A DNA stretch of 45,812 nucleotides from Saprospiraceae bacterium (GTDB lineage Bacteria; Bacteroidota; Bacteroidia; Chitinophagales; Saprospiraceae): the NCBI GenBank assembly GCA_021299835.1, contig JAJTER010000013.1, positions 1 to 45,812 of the forward strand, given 5' to 3'. Positions 27,901-37,109 of this stretch are shown piece by piece. The notes below the pieces were generated by a model that did not search any database, was not told where the DNA came from, and worked only from the letters and a program-made list of their open reading frames with translations. Positions within the stretch are counted from its first letter, which is position 1. The number at the start of each line of letters is the position of its first letter. Both the position numbers and the translations under genes were made by a program.

Positions 27901-28746
27901 GAAGCAGAATCTATTTTTCACACCAGAGTGTCTGAAAGAATCAGGCATAAAAATCGTTGTCTTACCCGATGGGACATAGAGCATATGCTCCTAAACAGAT
28001 TTGATGAATTAAATCAGGTTAAATGTATCGGGTATAACGGACATGAAAATTTTATATCAAAAGGCGAGATTGTTATTGTGGCCATTCCAAAAGTTTTTGG
28101 TGAAAAACAATTTTTTGAGCCTAAGTTGAGTCCGGAACTTATTGAGGAAATACGAGATTACTTAAAAAAGCATACAAGTCCATTCTTGAAAATGGAGATT
28201 AGAAATCCCAGTTATGAATATATCCGGCTAAAAGCTAAAATTATTTTTAACGGAAAATCAACGGGTCGATATATTAGGGAATTACAAAAAGATTTGCTTC
28301 AGTTTATTTGCCCCTGGTTTTTTAACGACAATGTTGATGCCTCCCTGGGAGGATCTATTAAAAAATCTGAGCTTATTCAATTCGTAGAATCAAGACCCTA
28401 TGTATCCTTTTTAACGGGTCTATCCGTTATTCAATTACAGATGAATGACAACGGTTTATATCTTTTAAAAGACACAGCGGCTGATACTGAATCAACAGAT
28501 AGTTTATTAAAGGGAGGAACGCCCTGGTCTGTTTTAATACCTAGTTTTTCAAATGATATTGACATACTGGATAAACCAACATTTTATGCACCTGTCCCTG
28601 CTGATTTATCTGATTTCCGAATAGGTAACACCCTGGTTATTGCCTCCGATATTCCAGAGGTAGAGGAAGAAATCAGATTGGAACCGGGAAATATGCCAGA
28701 AAATAATGAAGATCAAACACCCATTTTATTTACCCTTAATTTTTAA
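24967..28746 (+). CDS. eCIS baseplate wedge protein, J-like (Afp11-like), TTG start
   Basis: The protein has 1259 aa. The start appears to be TTG at 24967; the frame has no ATG for about 150 codons, and similarity to baseplate proteins seems to begin at once (YFLTDERTTSDFLRFIYQQS). The C-terminal third carries the baseplate J-like pattern: FHTRVSERIRHKNRCLTRWD (from about residue 983), IEHMLLNRFDELNQVKCIGY, and a following beta-rich segment. In Afp-type particles this protein joins with the Afp12-like protein to form the wedge around the hub. The size agrees with the longer members of the family. Spacing to gp25 upstream is 14 bases and to the next gene 6 bases. Confidence 0.87.
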   Translation: MNTLSSYQGSSRKNRLNKALHSQYFLTDERTTSDFLRFIYQQSHHLKFYSVEGDETGTWQPFFEGDDSFLLAEIAGFPVDAIEKEKVNILNSFDGYDELLSKISQYERFFIFCLNLLKQLNTWYKRASETNKGIQSTAIENELYTAITAEGTTLLSKLIAYDMAKMSSDLPITMQNDYSSFLSIWKIEETEPISIYHNGNNELEQISHAIKEVILLYPPIISLLRGLHFKAPGLFNKSYFENDDHPPHNGLLFTFLELYAVLKEDLNNLTHKHLDFFYSKILGQQPENGRPDTLFVYALLNPEYNNVFLEQNTILHAGQNQLGFAEKYKMDQTIQLTQASISKLITLYVSRNPLIDVYSQFRLVSGIYGKEISDLSSMDPTASLGSEQLFLTEEEKTMSSVQVGFALSSPTLKLCGGLRSVTLYLYFSAESIDHLTFLLLDIANKRSIKPEEVFHEVFAYAFSIALTGENDWISPNTYQIIPPVDWTKDPITLSFELNESVPAIMPYNKAIHGGNYHTEHPVLRILMSGGLTTHPYSYLEKMRISEIELNVEVDKLKNLHFFNHLGAIDSSNPFPVLGPIPGIGSYFVIGSAELFSKDVTDVAIDLSYQPLALDGGNFSTHYEGYRKNINAQSFKVSLSALSNFQFNPVKKSEAQDFCLFKNEPDQGVAENTIFDDIDLSKLQIQPNYLLSDEEITKYNKDKQTGFLKFTLTNPPMGFGFDLYPKIFVSTVTENAKPNSLLSGDKPQLTLPNNPIYPIVSDVKITYKANSKFQFDEKKLFENNPLKDEKCYHLHPFGIENIFSEGKPKKKNFIPELSEEGYLFIGLKNLKLPQELHLLFHTKRSEQWEIGHNPELKWQYLSREEWIDFEAEGILNDGTRNLMVTGIISFELPAKMTQQSDILPGNNYWIRAKTRQKADLHSEIINIYTNAGSATYHYDESSTDHPTSLPAYSISELAEPMEGIMNIIQPLDSHNGTSHEAESIFHTRVSERIRHKNRCLTRWDIEHMLLNRFDELNQVKCIGYNGHENFISKGEIVIVAIPKVFGEKQFFEPKLSPELIEEIRDYLKKHTSPFLKMEIRNPSYEYIRLKAKIIFNGKSTGRYIRELQKDLLQFICPWFFNDNVDASLGGSIKKSELIQFVESRPYVSFLTGLSVIQLQMNDNGLYLLKDTAADTESTDSLLKGGTPWSVLIPSFSNDIDILDKPTFYAPVPADLSDFRIGNTLVIASDIPEVEEEIRLEPGNMPENNEDQTPILFTLNF

Positions 28747-28752
28747 TCTGTC

Positions 28753-29496
28753 ATGGCTATACTAAATAGGATAACCTTGAAAAATTTCTTTAGGAAAGGT
28801 AGCGTTCCTACTGAAACAAATTTTGCAGACTTAATTGACTCCTCCATAAATATTGTAGAAGACGGCATTGGAAGAAGCATTGATGATGGATTTAGAATTG
28901 CACCTATGGGCTATTCAAAAAAACTTCTCTCCTTTTATGAAAATTCTCAAAAGGTAAAACCAGATTGGTTTATCAGTTTAAATGAAGGAAATTCTAAAGG
29001 TTTATCCTTTCACGAATCAGATAACGATACCCGATTAGTGTTAAAAGGAGGCGGTAATATTGGGATAGGTATTTCAAATCCTACCTCAAAACTGGAAGTA
29101 AAAGGCTGTATTGGGATGGATGCCAGAAAAGGTACTTTCAAAATTGGACAAGTACCCGGCGACGCTAAATGGCATAACATACTAGAGGAACTTGATGGCA
29201 TACATGCCTTTGAAATTATGGCTCAGATAAGTGGAAAAAAAGGAAGTGGTCGTTATGCTATAGCCCATGCTATAGCCCTGGCTACCTTTGGAGGCTATTT
29301 ATCAAAATGGTCGATCAGAAAAACCGCTGCAAATTATGGAGGTTTTTTAAATCAATTACAATTCAGATGGAAGGGAGAAGTAAATAATTACGCTTTACAA
29401 GTGAGAACGAGAAGACATTATGGTTTGAATGATCAAAATGCCGAACCTTACGCTATTCGTTTTAATGTCACCCAACTTTGGTCCGACGCAGAATAA
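28753..29496 (+). CDS. Fibre-like eCIS-associated protein
   Basis: The protein has 247 aa. The N-terminal 45 residues (NRITLKNFFRKGSVPTETNF, then ADLIDSSINIVEDGI) look like an attachment domain. A central GGNIGIGISNPTSKLEVKG (about 98-116) is the short repeat typical of trimeric fibre and adhesin shafts in Bacteroidota. The C-terminal 120 residues (WHNILEELDGIHAFEIMAQI; YALQVRTRRHYGLND) form a compact beta-rich head. It lies between the two large baseplate genes, 6 bases from each. The role is inferred: a short receptor-binding fibre or baseplate decoration. It has no S74 chaperone domain. It is the only gene in the cluster that could plausibly give target specificity. Confidence 0.65.
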   Translation: MAILNRITLKNFFRKGSVPTETNFADLIDSSINIVEDGIGRSIDDGFRIAPMGYSKKLLSFYENSQKVKPDWFISLNEGNSKGLSFHESDNDTRLVLKGGGNIGIGISNPTSKLEVKGCIGMDARKGTFKIGQVPGDAKWHNILEELDGIHAFEIMAQISGKKGSGRYAIAHAIALATFGGYLSKWSIRKTAANYGGFLNQLQFRWKGEVNNYALQVRTRRHYGLNDQNAEPYAIRFNVTQLWSDAE

Positions 29497-29502
29497 CTAT
29501 TT

Positions 29503-32277
29503 ATGAAAAAAGCACAAACGGTAAGCAAAGCTAACTATGACATCCACTCCCTTGACTATGAATGGTTGAGAGAAAAAGCGCTGGCCTTTGCCCAGCAATT
29601 TTCAGGGAATACTTGGACAGACTATAATTATCACGACCCGGGAGTTACTTTTCTCGAGCAATTTTGCTATGCTATTACTGATTTGGCTTACAGAACCCAA
29701 TTTCCTATTACTGATTTACTCTATATTAAAAATGATAAAGACCATTTAAAATCTGATAATCTTTTATTTCCTCCCTCTAAGTTATTTCCATCAAGTCCTG
29801 TTATTATCAATGATTATCGAAAATTACTCATTGGAAAAATACCGGAAATAAAAAATTGCTGGGTAGATCCCGTTAAAGATGATGCCGCTGGTTATCAAGG
29901 TCTTATAGATATTTTAGTCCAATCAGGGAAGGAACTTAATGAAAATGAAAAACAGGAGTTAATCACAAAAATTAAAAATGAATTTAATGCCAATCGATTA
30001 ATTGGTTTTGATATTAATGAAGTGGTCATTATGACCGGAGTGAAAATAAGCCTGCGGGGAAAAATACAGATTGATCCCGATATCGTCGGGGAATTATTAC
30101 TCGCTCAAATTTTTTCAAAAATAAATGAATTTTTAAATCCTGAAATTAAATTTCAACACCCAGATGATTTATTAAATGATGGTGTTGACCCTAACATTGT
30201 ATTCCAGGGCCCCTCCCTTCCTTTTGGATATATTTCAGATGCTGACTTAAAACCCTCTATAAAAGGAATTTATTTGTCCAGATTGAAAGAATTAATTTCT
30301 GAAGTGCCAGGGGTAAAATTAGTAGAAGAGTTGATTTTAATGAAAAATGAGGTGCGTAGCCATGAAAATCTTATCACTTTTGAAAATGATGAATTCCCAA
30401 TTTTAGATAAAAATTTAATTCAAGACGAAAACGCAGGTAACTATTTAATTATTCTTAAAAATAATATTCAATATAAAACGGATTCTCTTACGACGCAACA
30501 ATTTTTTAATGCTCAAATGGCCGACAGTTTACAAAACTATAAAACACCCAAAATAGCTACCCAGGAAATAATTCAAGGCCGATTTACTGCAGAAGAAATT
30601 GAAGCCTATTTTTCTATTCAAAATGAATTACCCGATATCTATGGATTGAAAGATAGCTCATTACCTTCATCAGCCACTCCACAACGGCGAGCACAAGCAT
30701 ATCAACTCAAAGCATACCTAACATTCTTTGAGCAAATAATGGCAAATTATCTTTCTCAATTAGTGAATACAAAAAAACTATTTTCAATAAATTCAACGCT
30801 GAATCAAACTTATTTCTATCAGGTTCCTAATGATATTCCGCAACTTGAAAAAGTATTAAAAGAAGAAAACGTCAATTTATATAAAGAAAATCTGGGCAAA
30901 ATCAATCAGGAAATAGATCCCTATATTGACCGGCGCAACAGAATTTTAGATCATTTATTAGCTCGCTTTGGCGAAACATTTCCAGATGATATACTGAAAA
31001 AATTTGAAAATTTACGTGGTTTAACCACCAAAAATCAAATTGAATTAGAAATGATTCAAGCAAAAATTCGCTTTTTAAAACAAATTTTACCTCTCGGCTA
31101 TACTCGTGGTCTCGGCTTTAATTACCAAATTCCCTCCTGGGATACACAAAATAACGCTGGCATTGCAAATAAATTAAGCTTATTGTTAAATATAAAAAGT
31201 CTGGGTACCAAATCATTTGTTAGACCACTTCTTCAGCAAGCAAATATTCAAAAAGATGACTCATTAAAAAATGAATGGCTACTTAGTACATTAACATTGG
31301 AAAATAACGAAAAATTAGAAGTATTAAGACTAAAAAACGGAACTTATGAACCAGACAAATTATCTTTCTATTCCATTCAAAGTAATGTAATACAAGATCT
31401 TTTTTTACATGGAATCTCAAGCCCATTCTATAAAATAGTTAGAACAGGTCAATATCCCGAGTATCTTTATCATCTAATATATAAAAGTCCTCAATCGTTT
31501 ACAGCATCGGTTATCTTTGAATCATCGGATGAAAATGCCTGTCTTGAAAAATTAACGCAAGCCATTTCACGATTTATTAACCTAAATCAAGCCTGTGAAG
31601 GGTTCCACTTAATAGAACATATTTTACTTAGACCCCTTGAATCCGTTCAATATACGCTTCATTTATTTGATATCAAAGGCGAAATTTATATCGTCGGTAA
31701 CACATCAAATAATATGGTTAAACTTAAAAATATAGTAGAAGATTTTCCATTTATCGGCATGAAAAAAGAAAATTATGGCCTAATAGAGATCGAACAAAAC
31801 TCAAAATATCAAGTAGTTATATATAATAATAAAAATGAAATTATTGGAAAAATCCAAAAAGAATTTTATTCAACATTTGTTGCAGAAAAGGAAATGGATG
31901 TAGCTATTCAGTTTTTTCAAGAAATCGTAGAAGGACAGCGAGAGCTGGAATCCGCCTTTGAAATTATACAAAAATCTTCACCAGCTACGATGTTTCCCCT
32001 CGCCTTTGAATTTTCAAATGCTGGAAGTTTAATATTTCCAAAATGGCCCGCGCGTTTCCAAAATGATGATTTCAAAAGCTTGTTAAAAGAAACCGTAGAT
32101 CATTTAATACCCGCCCATTTTAATTTTAAAATCTTTTTTATTGATATTGAAGAAATGAGCCTGTTTGAAACTGTTTATCAAAAATGGCTGGAAGAAAAAC
32201 AAAAACCTAATCCTGATTTTAATTCCCTCGATAATCTATCGCTGCAAATAGTTCAGCTAATTCTTTCTTATGAGTAA
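29503..32277 (+). CDS. eCIS baseplate wedge protein (Afp12-like)
   Basis: The protein has 924 aa. The N-terminal YEWLREKALAFAQQFSGNTW, then NYHDPGVTFLEQFCYAITDL (about 41-60) is the signature of the second large baseplate protein in eCIS and related systems. The middle contains YQLKAYLTFFEQIMANYLSQ and a long charged helical part, and the C-terminus SPATMFPLAFEFSNAGSLIF, DHLIPAHFNFKIFFID is also family-like. It pairs with the Afp11-like protein to make the wedge heterodimer. Tightly packed: 6 bases after the fibre gene and 3 bases before the tape-measure gene. Confidence 0.87.
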   Translation: MKKAQTVSKANYDIHSLDYEWLREKALAFAQQFSGNTWTDYNYHDPGVTFLEQFCYAITDLAYRTQFPITDLLYIKNDKDHLKSDNLLFPPSKLFPSSPVIINDYRKLLIGKIPEIKNCWVDPVKDDAAGYQGLIDILVQSGKELNENEKQELITKIKNEFNANRLIGFDINEVVIMTGVKISLRGKIQIDPDIVGELLLAQIFSKINEFLNPEIKFQHPDDLLNDGVDPNIVFQGPSLPFGYISDADLKPSIKGIYLSRLKELISEVPGVKLVEELILMKNEVRSHENLITFENDEFPILDKNLIQDENAGNYLIILKNNIQYKTDSLTTQQFFNAQMADSLQNYKTPKIATQEIIQGRFTAEEIEAYFSIQNELPDIYGLKDSSLPSSATPQRRAQAYQLKAYLTFFEQIMANYLSQLVNTKKLFSINSTLNQTYFYQVPNDIPQLEKVLKEENVNLYKENLGKINQEIDPYIDRRNRILDHLLARFGETFPDDILKKFENLRGLTTKNQIELEMIQAKIRFLKQILPLGYTRGLGFNYQIPSWDTQNNAGIANKLSLLLNIKSLGTKSFVRPLLQQANIQKDDSLKNEWLLSTLTLENNEKLEVLRLKNGTYEPDKLSFYSIQSNVIQDLFLHGISSPFYKIVRTGQYPEYLYHLIYKSPQSFTASVIFESSDENACLEKLTQAISRFINLNQACEGFHLIEHILLRPLESVQYTLHLFDIKGEIYIVGNTSNNMVKLKNIVEDFPFIGMKKENYGLIEIEQNSKYQVVIYNNKNEIIGKIQKEFYSTFVAEKEMDVAIQFFQEIVEGQRELESAFEIIQKSSPATMFPLAFEFSNAGSLIFPKWPARFQNDDFKSLLKETVDHLIPAHFNFKIFFIDIEEMSLFETVYQKWLEEKQKPNPDFNSLDNLSLQIVQLILSYE

Positions 32278-32280
32278 GAT

Positions 32281-35200
32281 ATGAAAAATAGCGGGGAAGG
32301 ACATACTATTGAAACACTGACTTTTGACATTCAGATTTCTCAGGAAAAAGATTATCAACAGGTGGCTGAAGTTATTTCAAGTATAACAGAGGTCGAACTT
32401 CCCCTATTATTACAAGAGCTTTTAGATAAATACCAAATTAAAGATCAAACTATACAAATAGAAAAAATTGAATTGGATTTAGGTGATATTTCTTTAAGCC
32501 AATCACGAAGTCAACTTATTTCTCAGTTTAAAAATTTATTGCAGCATTGGTTTAAAGAAACATTTTCGTCAGAAACTTTGAAAAAGTCATCGGAGATAAA
32601 AACCTTTTCTTTGCAGGAAAGAGATTTTACGTTATTAAAATACTTCATTTCCTATGGCAAAATACCTTGGTGGGGATTGAATCCACCCTTTATTCCGGAC
32701 GAATCTTTGAAAAAATACATACGTGAAGCGACAGTGAAAACAAAAAACCTTGTTTTTGAAGTAGGACAGGAAAAATCTACCAGGAAAAGAATTATTTATC
32801 AATTTAAGGAAGATACTCTTTATCAGCTTTTTGGCATTCTTAGCCCAAGGCCAGCCTCTTTTTTCAAACAATATGCCACCGAATTAACCTATATTCATCA
32901 GAAGCAAAAAATAGTTGAGGAAGAAGATTTGGCCTTCAAAAAGGTATTACAGGAACTCATTTTAACTTATTTAATCTCTCATAAAGCCACAAGTATTGAC
33001 CAAACTGCCTTTTTTAGAAAGCAATTATTGATGCTTTCTAAACAGTATGGTATAGATTACAGAACTATTTTAGATAGAATAAATGATATTATTGAAAAAT
33101 TACCTGAACATTTTACAAGTCAATCTACCATAAAGCAAATAGTTAAAAAACTATTAAAACAAGACTTTGAACCCTTGTCAATACCTCAAAACATTTCCAC
33201 TTATTCTTTCACTGATTATGCTGAAATACTGGAAATGTTTTACCAAAGTAAACCTGAGCAGCTATCGGGTAAATATAAATCAAAACGCGAACGAGATCGT
33301 TTTATAAGGCAGATGCTTAGGCAGAACAAGCAAAAAACCATTTTATTACTTAAAAAGATTCACAGGAAATTTCAATTAAATAAAGAGCAAACAGCCTTGC
33401 TTTTTTCTGAAAATGTGCTACTGGAATTACTTACTATTGGAAACACAATCTCCATTGAAACTATTCATGCCCTAATTGAACCCTTAAAAAGGGTACAACA
33501 TAAATTCTTTGTATTTTCTTCGAGCCCATTAAGTATTAAAAGTATTGTATATACTCAATTTTTATTTCAAACCTTTACTGAAACCCACTCATCTGAAGAA
33601 GTTACCTTGCAAGTAATAAAAAATATTGCTAAAATTTATAGCCTGCCAGTAAAAAAATTACTTCCTTATATTCCTTCATTTTCCAGCGCTAACCTTTCAA
33701 AATTAAAGCTTGCAGAACAGCAAGACGAAGCGGTAAAAAATCCAAATAAATCAGAACTCAAAAAAATTCTCTTTGGCTTGTTAAAAAATAACCAGGCGCT
33801 ATTTGAGGAATTTCTTAAAAAAGTCAGGCTAGTTCACCCCACCCTCAGTTCATATATTCAGTCAGAAGCTTTCTATCTTTTTGCTATTCAGTTATTATCA
33901 CAAAAATCTACAACAAGTTCTGAATTTCAATATTTTATTAACGAAATAGCACCCGTTTTAAGTAAAAATATACCGTTAAACACTTTAGATTTTCAAAAAA
34001 GTCTGCTCATAACTAAAGATTCCATTTCGTCAAAACTAAGAAATCAATTAGTTAAATCCTTAAAAGGCAATACAGATCTTTCAATGCCGGGACTAAAGCA
34101 ATTAGGTACGCTTTCCAAGCCATTGGACAACCTTAATGTAGATGCATTAAGAAATATTTTACATGGACTGTTAAAGAATAATCTGGTACTGTTTGAGGAA
34201 TTTCTTAAAAAAGTCAGGCTAATTCACCCCACCCTCAGTTCATATATTCAGTCAGAAGCTTTCTATATTTTTGCTATTCAGTTATTCCTAATCAACCCGT
34301 CTGATGTGAATAAAACTGACAAATGGCTTTTAAAATTTATTTTAAAACTTTCACAAAAAGCAAAAATTCCAGTAAAAACATTCTTATATCCCCTCTTAGG
34401 CAAGGATATTTTGATACCCGATAGATTAATCAAAGAATTAAGACAGATTTATGCATTTATAATAGAAAAAAGTCCAACCTATTCTGATACCGTAGATCCC
34501 ATTTTTAAGTCAAATGAATCTATGGAGAAGTTAATCCTGATATTGGGCGAAAGTTTATTTAAAGATGAGAGTTTATCGCCTGATATCGATAAAGGATCGC
34601 TATTCCTGGAAATTTTATGGTTAAAAGAAAATGATATTCTTTCAAAAATAATTGAAAACAGATTTAACCCGTTGTTACCCGTTCTTTTAGTAACTGGCTT
34701 GCCCGAGGAAGCCCTCCAGTTTTTACAAATGAAAATGGCAGGAGAAACATATCCTGTTTTTATTGAAGGAATACAAAAGTTTAACAAATGGATTCAGCAA
34801 TACAACATCATTAAATTACCCAAAAACAAATTAAATCTATGGTTAAAGCAAAATTCAATGCTATTTTTAATTCAATTTGGAAAAAAGCATTGGAAGATTG
34901 AAGATTATTACTATTTTATTTTAGAAAAACTGCAAAAAGAAAGGCTGCTACAATGGAAGGAATTAGAACAAACCATTCAACATATACCTGAAAATTTACA
35001 GTCTGAAATCCTTTATTTTATTTCTGATACAAATCAATTACCAACGCCTACATCGTGGATAGATCAGCAATTTTTCACCGACCTTATCGTGCATTATATC
35101 ACAACGGGCGTCATTCAACCTTGGTTAAATAAGCCTTATTTAGAGCTAAACGAGCTAATTTATTTGTTTAGTGACGCTTTAAAGTCAGAAAATGCCCATA

Positions 35201-37107
35201 TTATAAAAGCCATTCTTTCTATTTCGTTAAACCAGGCTAGACTAAAAAGAATATTTCAATTATTGGACAAAACACATCCACTTGATTTCATACGTGTCAT
35301 AGATAACTTACAACCGCAAAAATCTATCGTTGCATTTTATGAATCCCTGACCGTTCTTGCAAAAAAATATATCTCTTCTACAAACTTAGAAACAGTTATA
35401 ATCGAACAATTCCTTGAGAAAAAAATATGGAATATATCCAGTGAAATAATCCGATATGAAATAATGTTAGATAATTTACAACTAATATTTAATGTAAAAA
35501 TAGAAAACGAACGAATCAATATAAATGAAAAACCGTTTCATCTTGAATGGCTATCCTATTATTTGGAATCAGGAATGTGGCCCCGGGGATTTAACGAATC
35601 GACAAAGGAAGCCTATTATCAATTTATCCATAATACCCTGACTGAAAGACCTGATGTCATCATTAAGATCACGGAATCAATACCTTACTATTCATTTCAA
35701 CAAACCATATTTCGTGAAATATTCACGCTAAAAGAAATAGGTTTACTTATGAATACGCTAATGAAACTTAAAAATATTGATTCCATATTTTTAACAACCC
35801 TAATTAATAAGTATTTAATTCAATCTTACACTTTCATCCTGGAAAGCAACTTATATATTTTAGTAGATGTATTATTATCGTCCCTATTATTTAAAGTACC
35901 TAAGGGCAGGAAAATAGAGGCTTTGATACAAGAAGCATTGGAAGGTATTCTACCTGAAGTAAAAGAAAATGACAAAAAAATAAAAGCAATATCCAATATT
36001 ACCTTGTGGGAAAATGATCTTGAACTGATTGATTATTACCTAAATTATGGTTCAATTCCAATTGAATTCATTAGAATGGTTCCCATAGATTGGGAAATTA
36101 TGATAGCAAGGATAATTAAAAATTACCCAAGAGCTCTTCTTTTTAAACTTCATTTCTGGTCAAAATCACCAAAAAAAATAAATAGATTATTTGATTTATT
36201 AAAAATAGAAACGATTCTTTCCATTGTTTCATTAATTCACCCGGAACTGGTAGATCATTTTTTCTTACTTGAAAAATCAATAGACGCAGTATCGGGTGAG
36301 AAAATCAGCCTCAAACTTGGATTCAAGAATGATACAGATACGCTAAAGGGAATATTATTTATTTGGAGTAAAATGTCAAAGCTTCAACCAGATACAACAC
36401 CTATTACTTTTAAATTATTTTCAATGTATGTTGAAAAAAAGAGAATTCAGCCAAGCGTTTTATTGTCTCTGGTTATTGAAAAGGTAAAAAATGTTTCGTC
36501 TAAACAAATACAGATTATAAAAGAGATTCAAAAATTTGCTAAAGACAGCCTGGTAGAAAAGCCAGTAAAAAAAGAGATAGCCCCTATCCCTGAAGGACTT
36601 CCACCGGAATCGATATACATCGCTAATGCAGGACTTATATTATTATGGCCATTCCTAGGAAGGTATTTTAGGAGATTAAACTTGGTAGGAGCCAAAGAAT
36701 TTAATGATGAGGCAAGCAGAATGAGAGCCATCTTATTAATACAGTATTTAGTCACTGGTAAGAAGGAAGCGCCTGAATATGAATTGGCACTGAATAAATT
36801 ACTTTGCGGAGCCAATATGGACATGGAAGTAGATATGGAAATAGATATTACAGAGGAGGAAATCAATTTATCCAATTCCCTTTTAACGGGCGCTATAACC
36901 AACTGGGAGAAACTAAAAGGAACCAGAATTGGTACTTTTCGTGAGACATTTTTACAACGAAATGGCTCTTTGTATTACATGAATAATCGCTGGGAATTAA
37001 AAGTTGAAAAAAAGGCTTACGATGTACTATTGGAAACGCTTCCGTGGGGCATTCAAATGATTCAAATGAGCTGGATGAAAGAAAGACTTGTAGTTCTTTG
37101 GCGTTAA
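32281..37107 (+). CDS. eCIS tape-measure protein (Afp14-like, CIS_TMP), with internal duplication
   Basis: The protein has 1608 aa. The N-terminal HTIETLTFDIQI and IQIEKIELDLGDI, and the C-terminal ESIYIANAGLILLWPFLGRY followed by FRRLNLV (about 1441-1468), identify the contractile injection system tape-measure family. Most of the protein between is long alpha-helices rich in Lys, Leu and Ile. Tape-measure length sets tube length in phage tails; if fully helical, 1608 residues would span roughly 240 nm, a long particle (inference from 1.5 angstrom per residue). Residues 508-539 and 638-669 are near-identical, encoded by a 93/95-identical DNA repeat. Its stop lies 2 bases from the stop of the convergent TonB receptor gene, with no obvious terminator between. 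Confidence 0.88.
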   Translation: MKNSGEGHTIETLTFDIQISQEKDYQQVAEVISSITEVELPLLLQELLDKYQIKDQTIQIEKIELDLGDISLSQSRSQLISQFKNLLQHWFKETFSSETLKKSSEIKTFSLQERDFTLLKYFISYGKIPWWGLNPPFIPDESLKKYIREATVKTKNLVFEVGQEKSTRKRIIYQFKEDTLYQLFGILSPRPASFFKQYATELTYIHQKQKIVEEEDLAFKKVLQELILTYLISHKATSIDQTAFFRKQLLMLSKQYGIDYRTILDRINDIIEKLPEHFTSQSTIKQIVKKLLKQDFEPLSIPQNISTYSFTDYAEILEMFYQSKPEQLSGKYKSKRERDRFIRQMLRQNKQKTILLLKKIHRKFQLNKEQTALLFSENVLLELLTIGNTISIETIHALIEPLKRVQHKFFVFSSSPLSIKSIVYTQFLFQTFTETHSSEEVTLQVIKNIAKIYSLPVKKLLPYIPSFSSANLSKLKLAEQQDEAVKNPNKSELKKILFGLLKNNQALFEEFLKKVRLVHPTLSSYIQSEAFYLFAIQLLSQKSTTSSEFQYFINEIAPVLSKNIPLNTLDFQKSLLITKDSISSKLRNQLVKSLKGNTDLSMPGLKQLGTLSKPLDNLNVDALRNILHGLLKNNLVLFEEFLKKVRLIHPTLSSYIQSEAFYIFAIQLFLINPSDVNKTDKWLLKFILKLSQKAKIPVKTFLYPLLGKDILIPDRLIKELRQIYAFIIEKSPTYSDTVDPIFKSNESMEKLILILGESLFKDESLSPDIDKGSLFLEILWLKENDILSKIIENRFNPLLPVLLVTGLPEEALQFLQMKMAGETYPVFIEGIQKFNKWIQQYNIIKLPKNKLNLWLKQNSMLFLIQFGKKHWKIEDYYYFILEKLQKERLLQWKELEQTIQHIPENLQSEILYFISDTNQLPTPTSWIDQQFFTDLIVHYITTGVIQPWLNKPYLELNELIYLFSDALKSENAHIIKAILSISLNQARLKRIFQLLDKTHPLDFIRVIDNLQPQKSIVAFYESLTVLAKKYISSTNLETVIIEQFLEKKIWNISSEIIRYEIMLDNLQLIFNVKIENERININEKPFHLEWLSYYLESGMWPRGFNESTKEAYYQFIHNTLTERPDVIIKITESIPYYSFQQTIFREIFTLKEIGLLMNTLMKLKNIDSIFLTTLINKYLIQSYTFILESNLYILVDVLLSSLLFKVPKGRKIEALIQEALEGILPEVKENDKKIKAISNITLWENDLELIDYYLNYGSIPIEFIRMVPIDWEIMIARIIKNYPRALLFKLHFWSKSPKKINRLFDLLKIETILSIVSLIHPELVDHFFLLEKSIDAVSGEKISLKLGFKNDTDTLKGILFIWSKMSKLQPDTTPITFKLFSMYVEKKRIQPSVLLSLVIEKVKNVSSKQIQIIKEIQKFAKDSLVEKPVKKEIAPIPEGLPPESIYIANAGLILLWPFLGRYFRRLNLVGAKEFNDEASRMRAILLIQYLVTGKKEAPEYELALNKLLCGANMDMEVDMEIDITEEEINLSNSLLTGAITNWEKLKGTRIGTFRETFLQRNGSLYYMNNRWELKVEKKAYDVLLETLPWGIQMIQMSWMKERLVVLWR
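33802..33896 (+). repeat. Direct repeat copy 1 inside the tape-measure gene
   Basis: This 95-base copy matches 34192-34286 at 93 positions; the two differences are G/A at 33832 and C/A at 33867. The two copies are 390 bases apart, exactly 130 codons, so the reading frame is kept. About 45 bases upstream remain recognisably similar, while similarity ends abruptly downstream. Confidence 0.95.
34192..34286 (+). repeat. Direct repeat copy 2 inside the tape-measure gene
   Basis: This is the second 95-base copy, 390 bases downstream of the first and in the same frame. It encodes FEEFLKKVRLIHPTLSSYIQ followed by SEAFYIFAIQL, against V and L at the two variable positions in copy 1. Recombination between the copies would remove or add exactly 130 residues. 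Confidence 0.95.
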
Positions 37108-37109
37108 AA

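Noticed and set aside
17405-37107. Prophage tail module
   Set aside because: No terminase, portal, capsid, integrase, lysis or replication genes lie in the window, and the LysM hub, DUF4255, DUF5908, CIS_TMP and AAA+ set is specific to eCIS.
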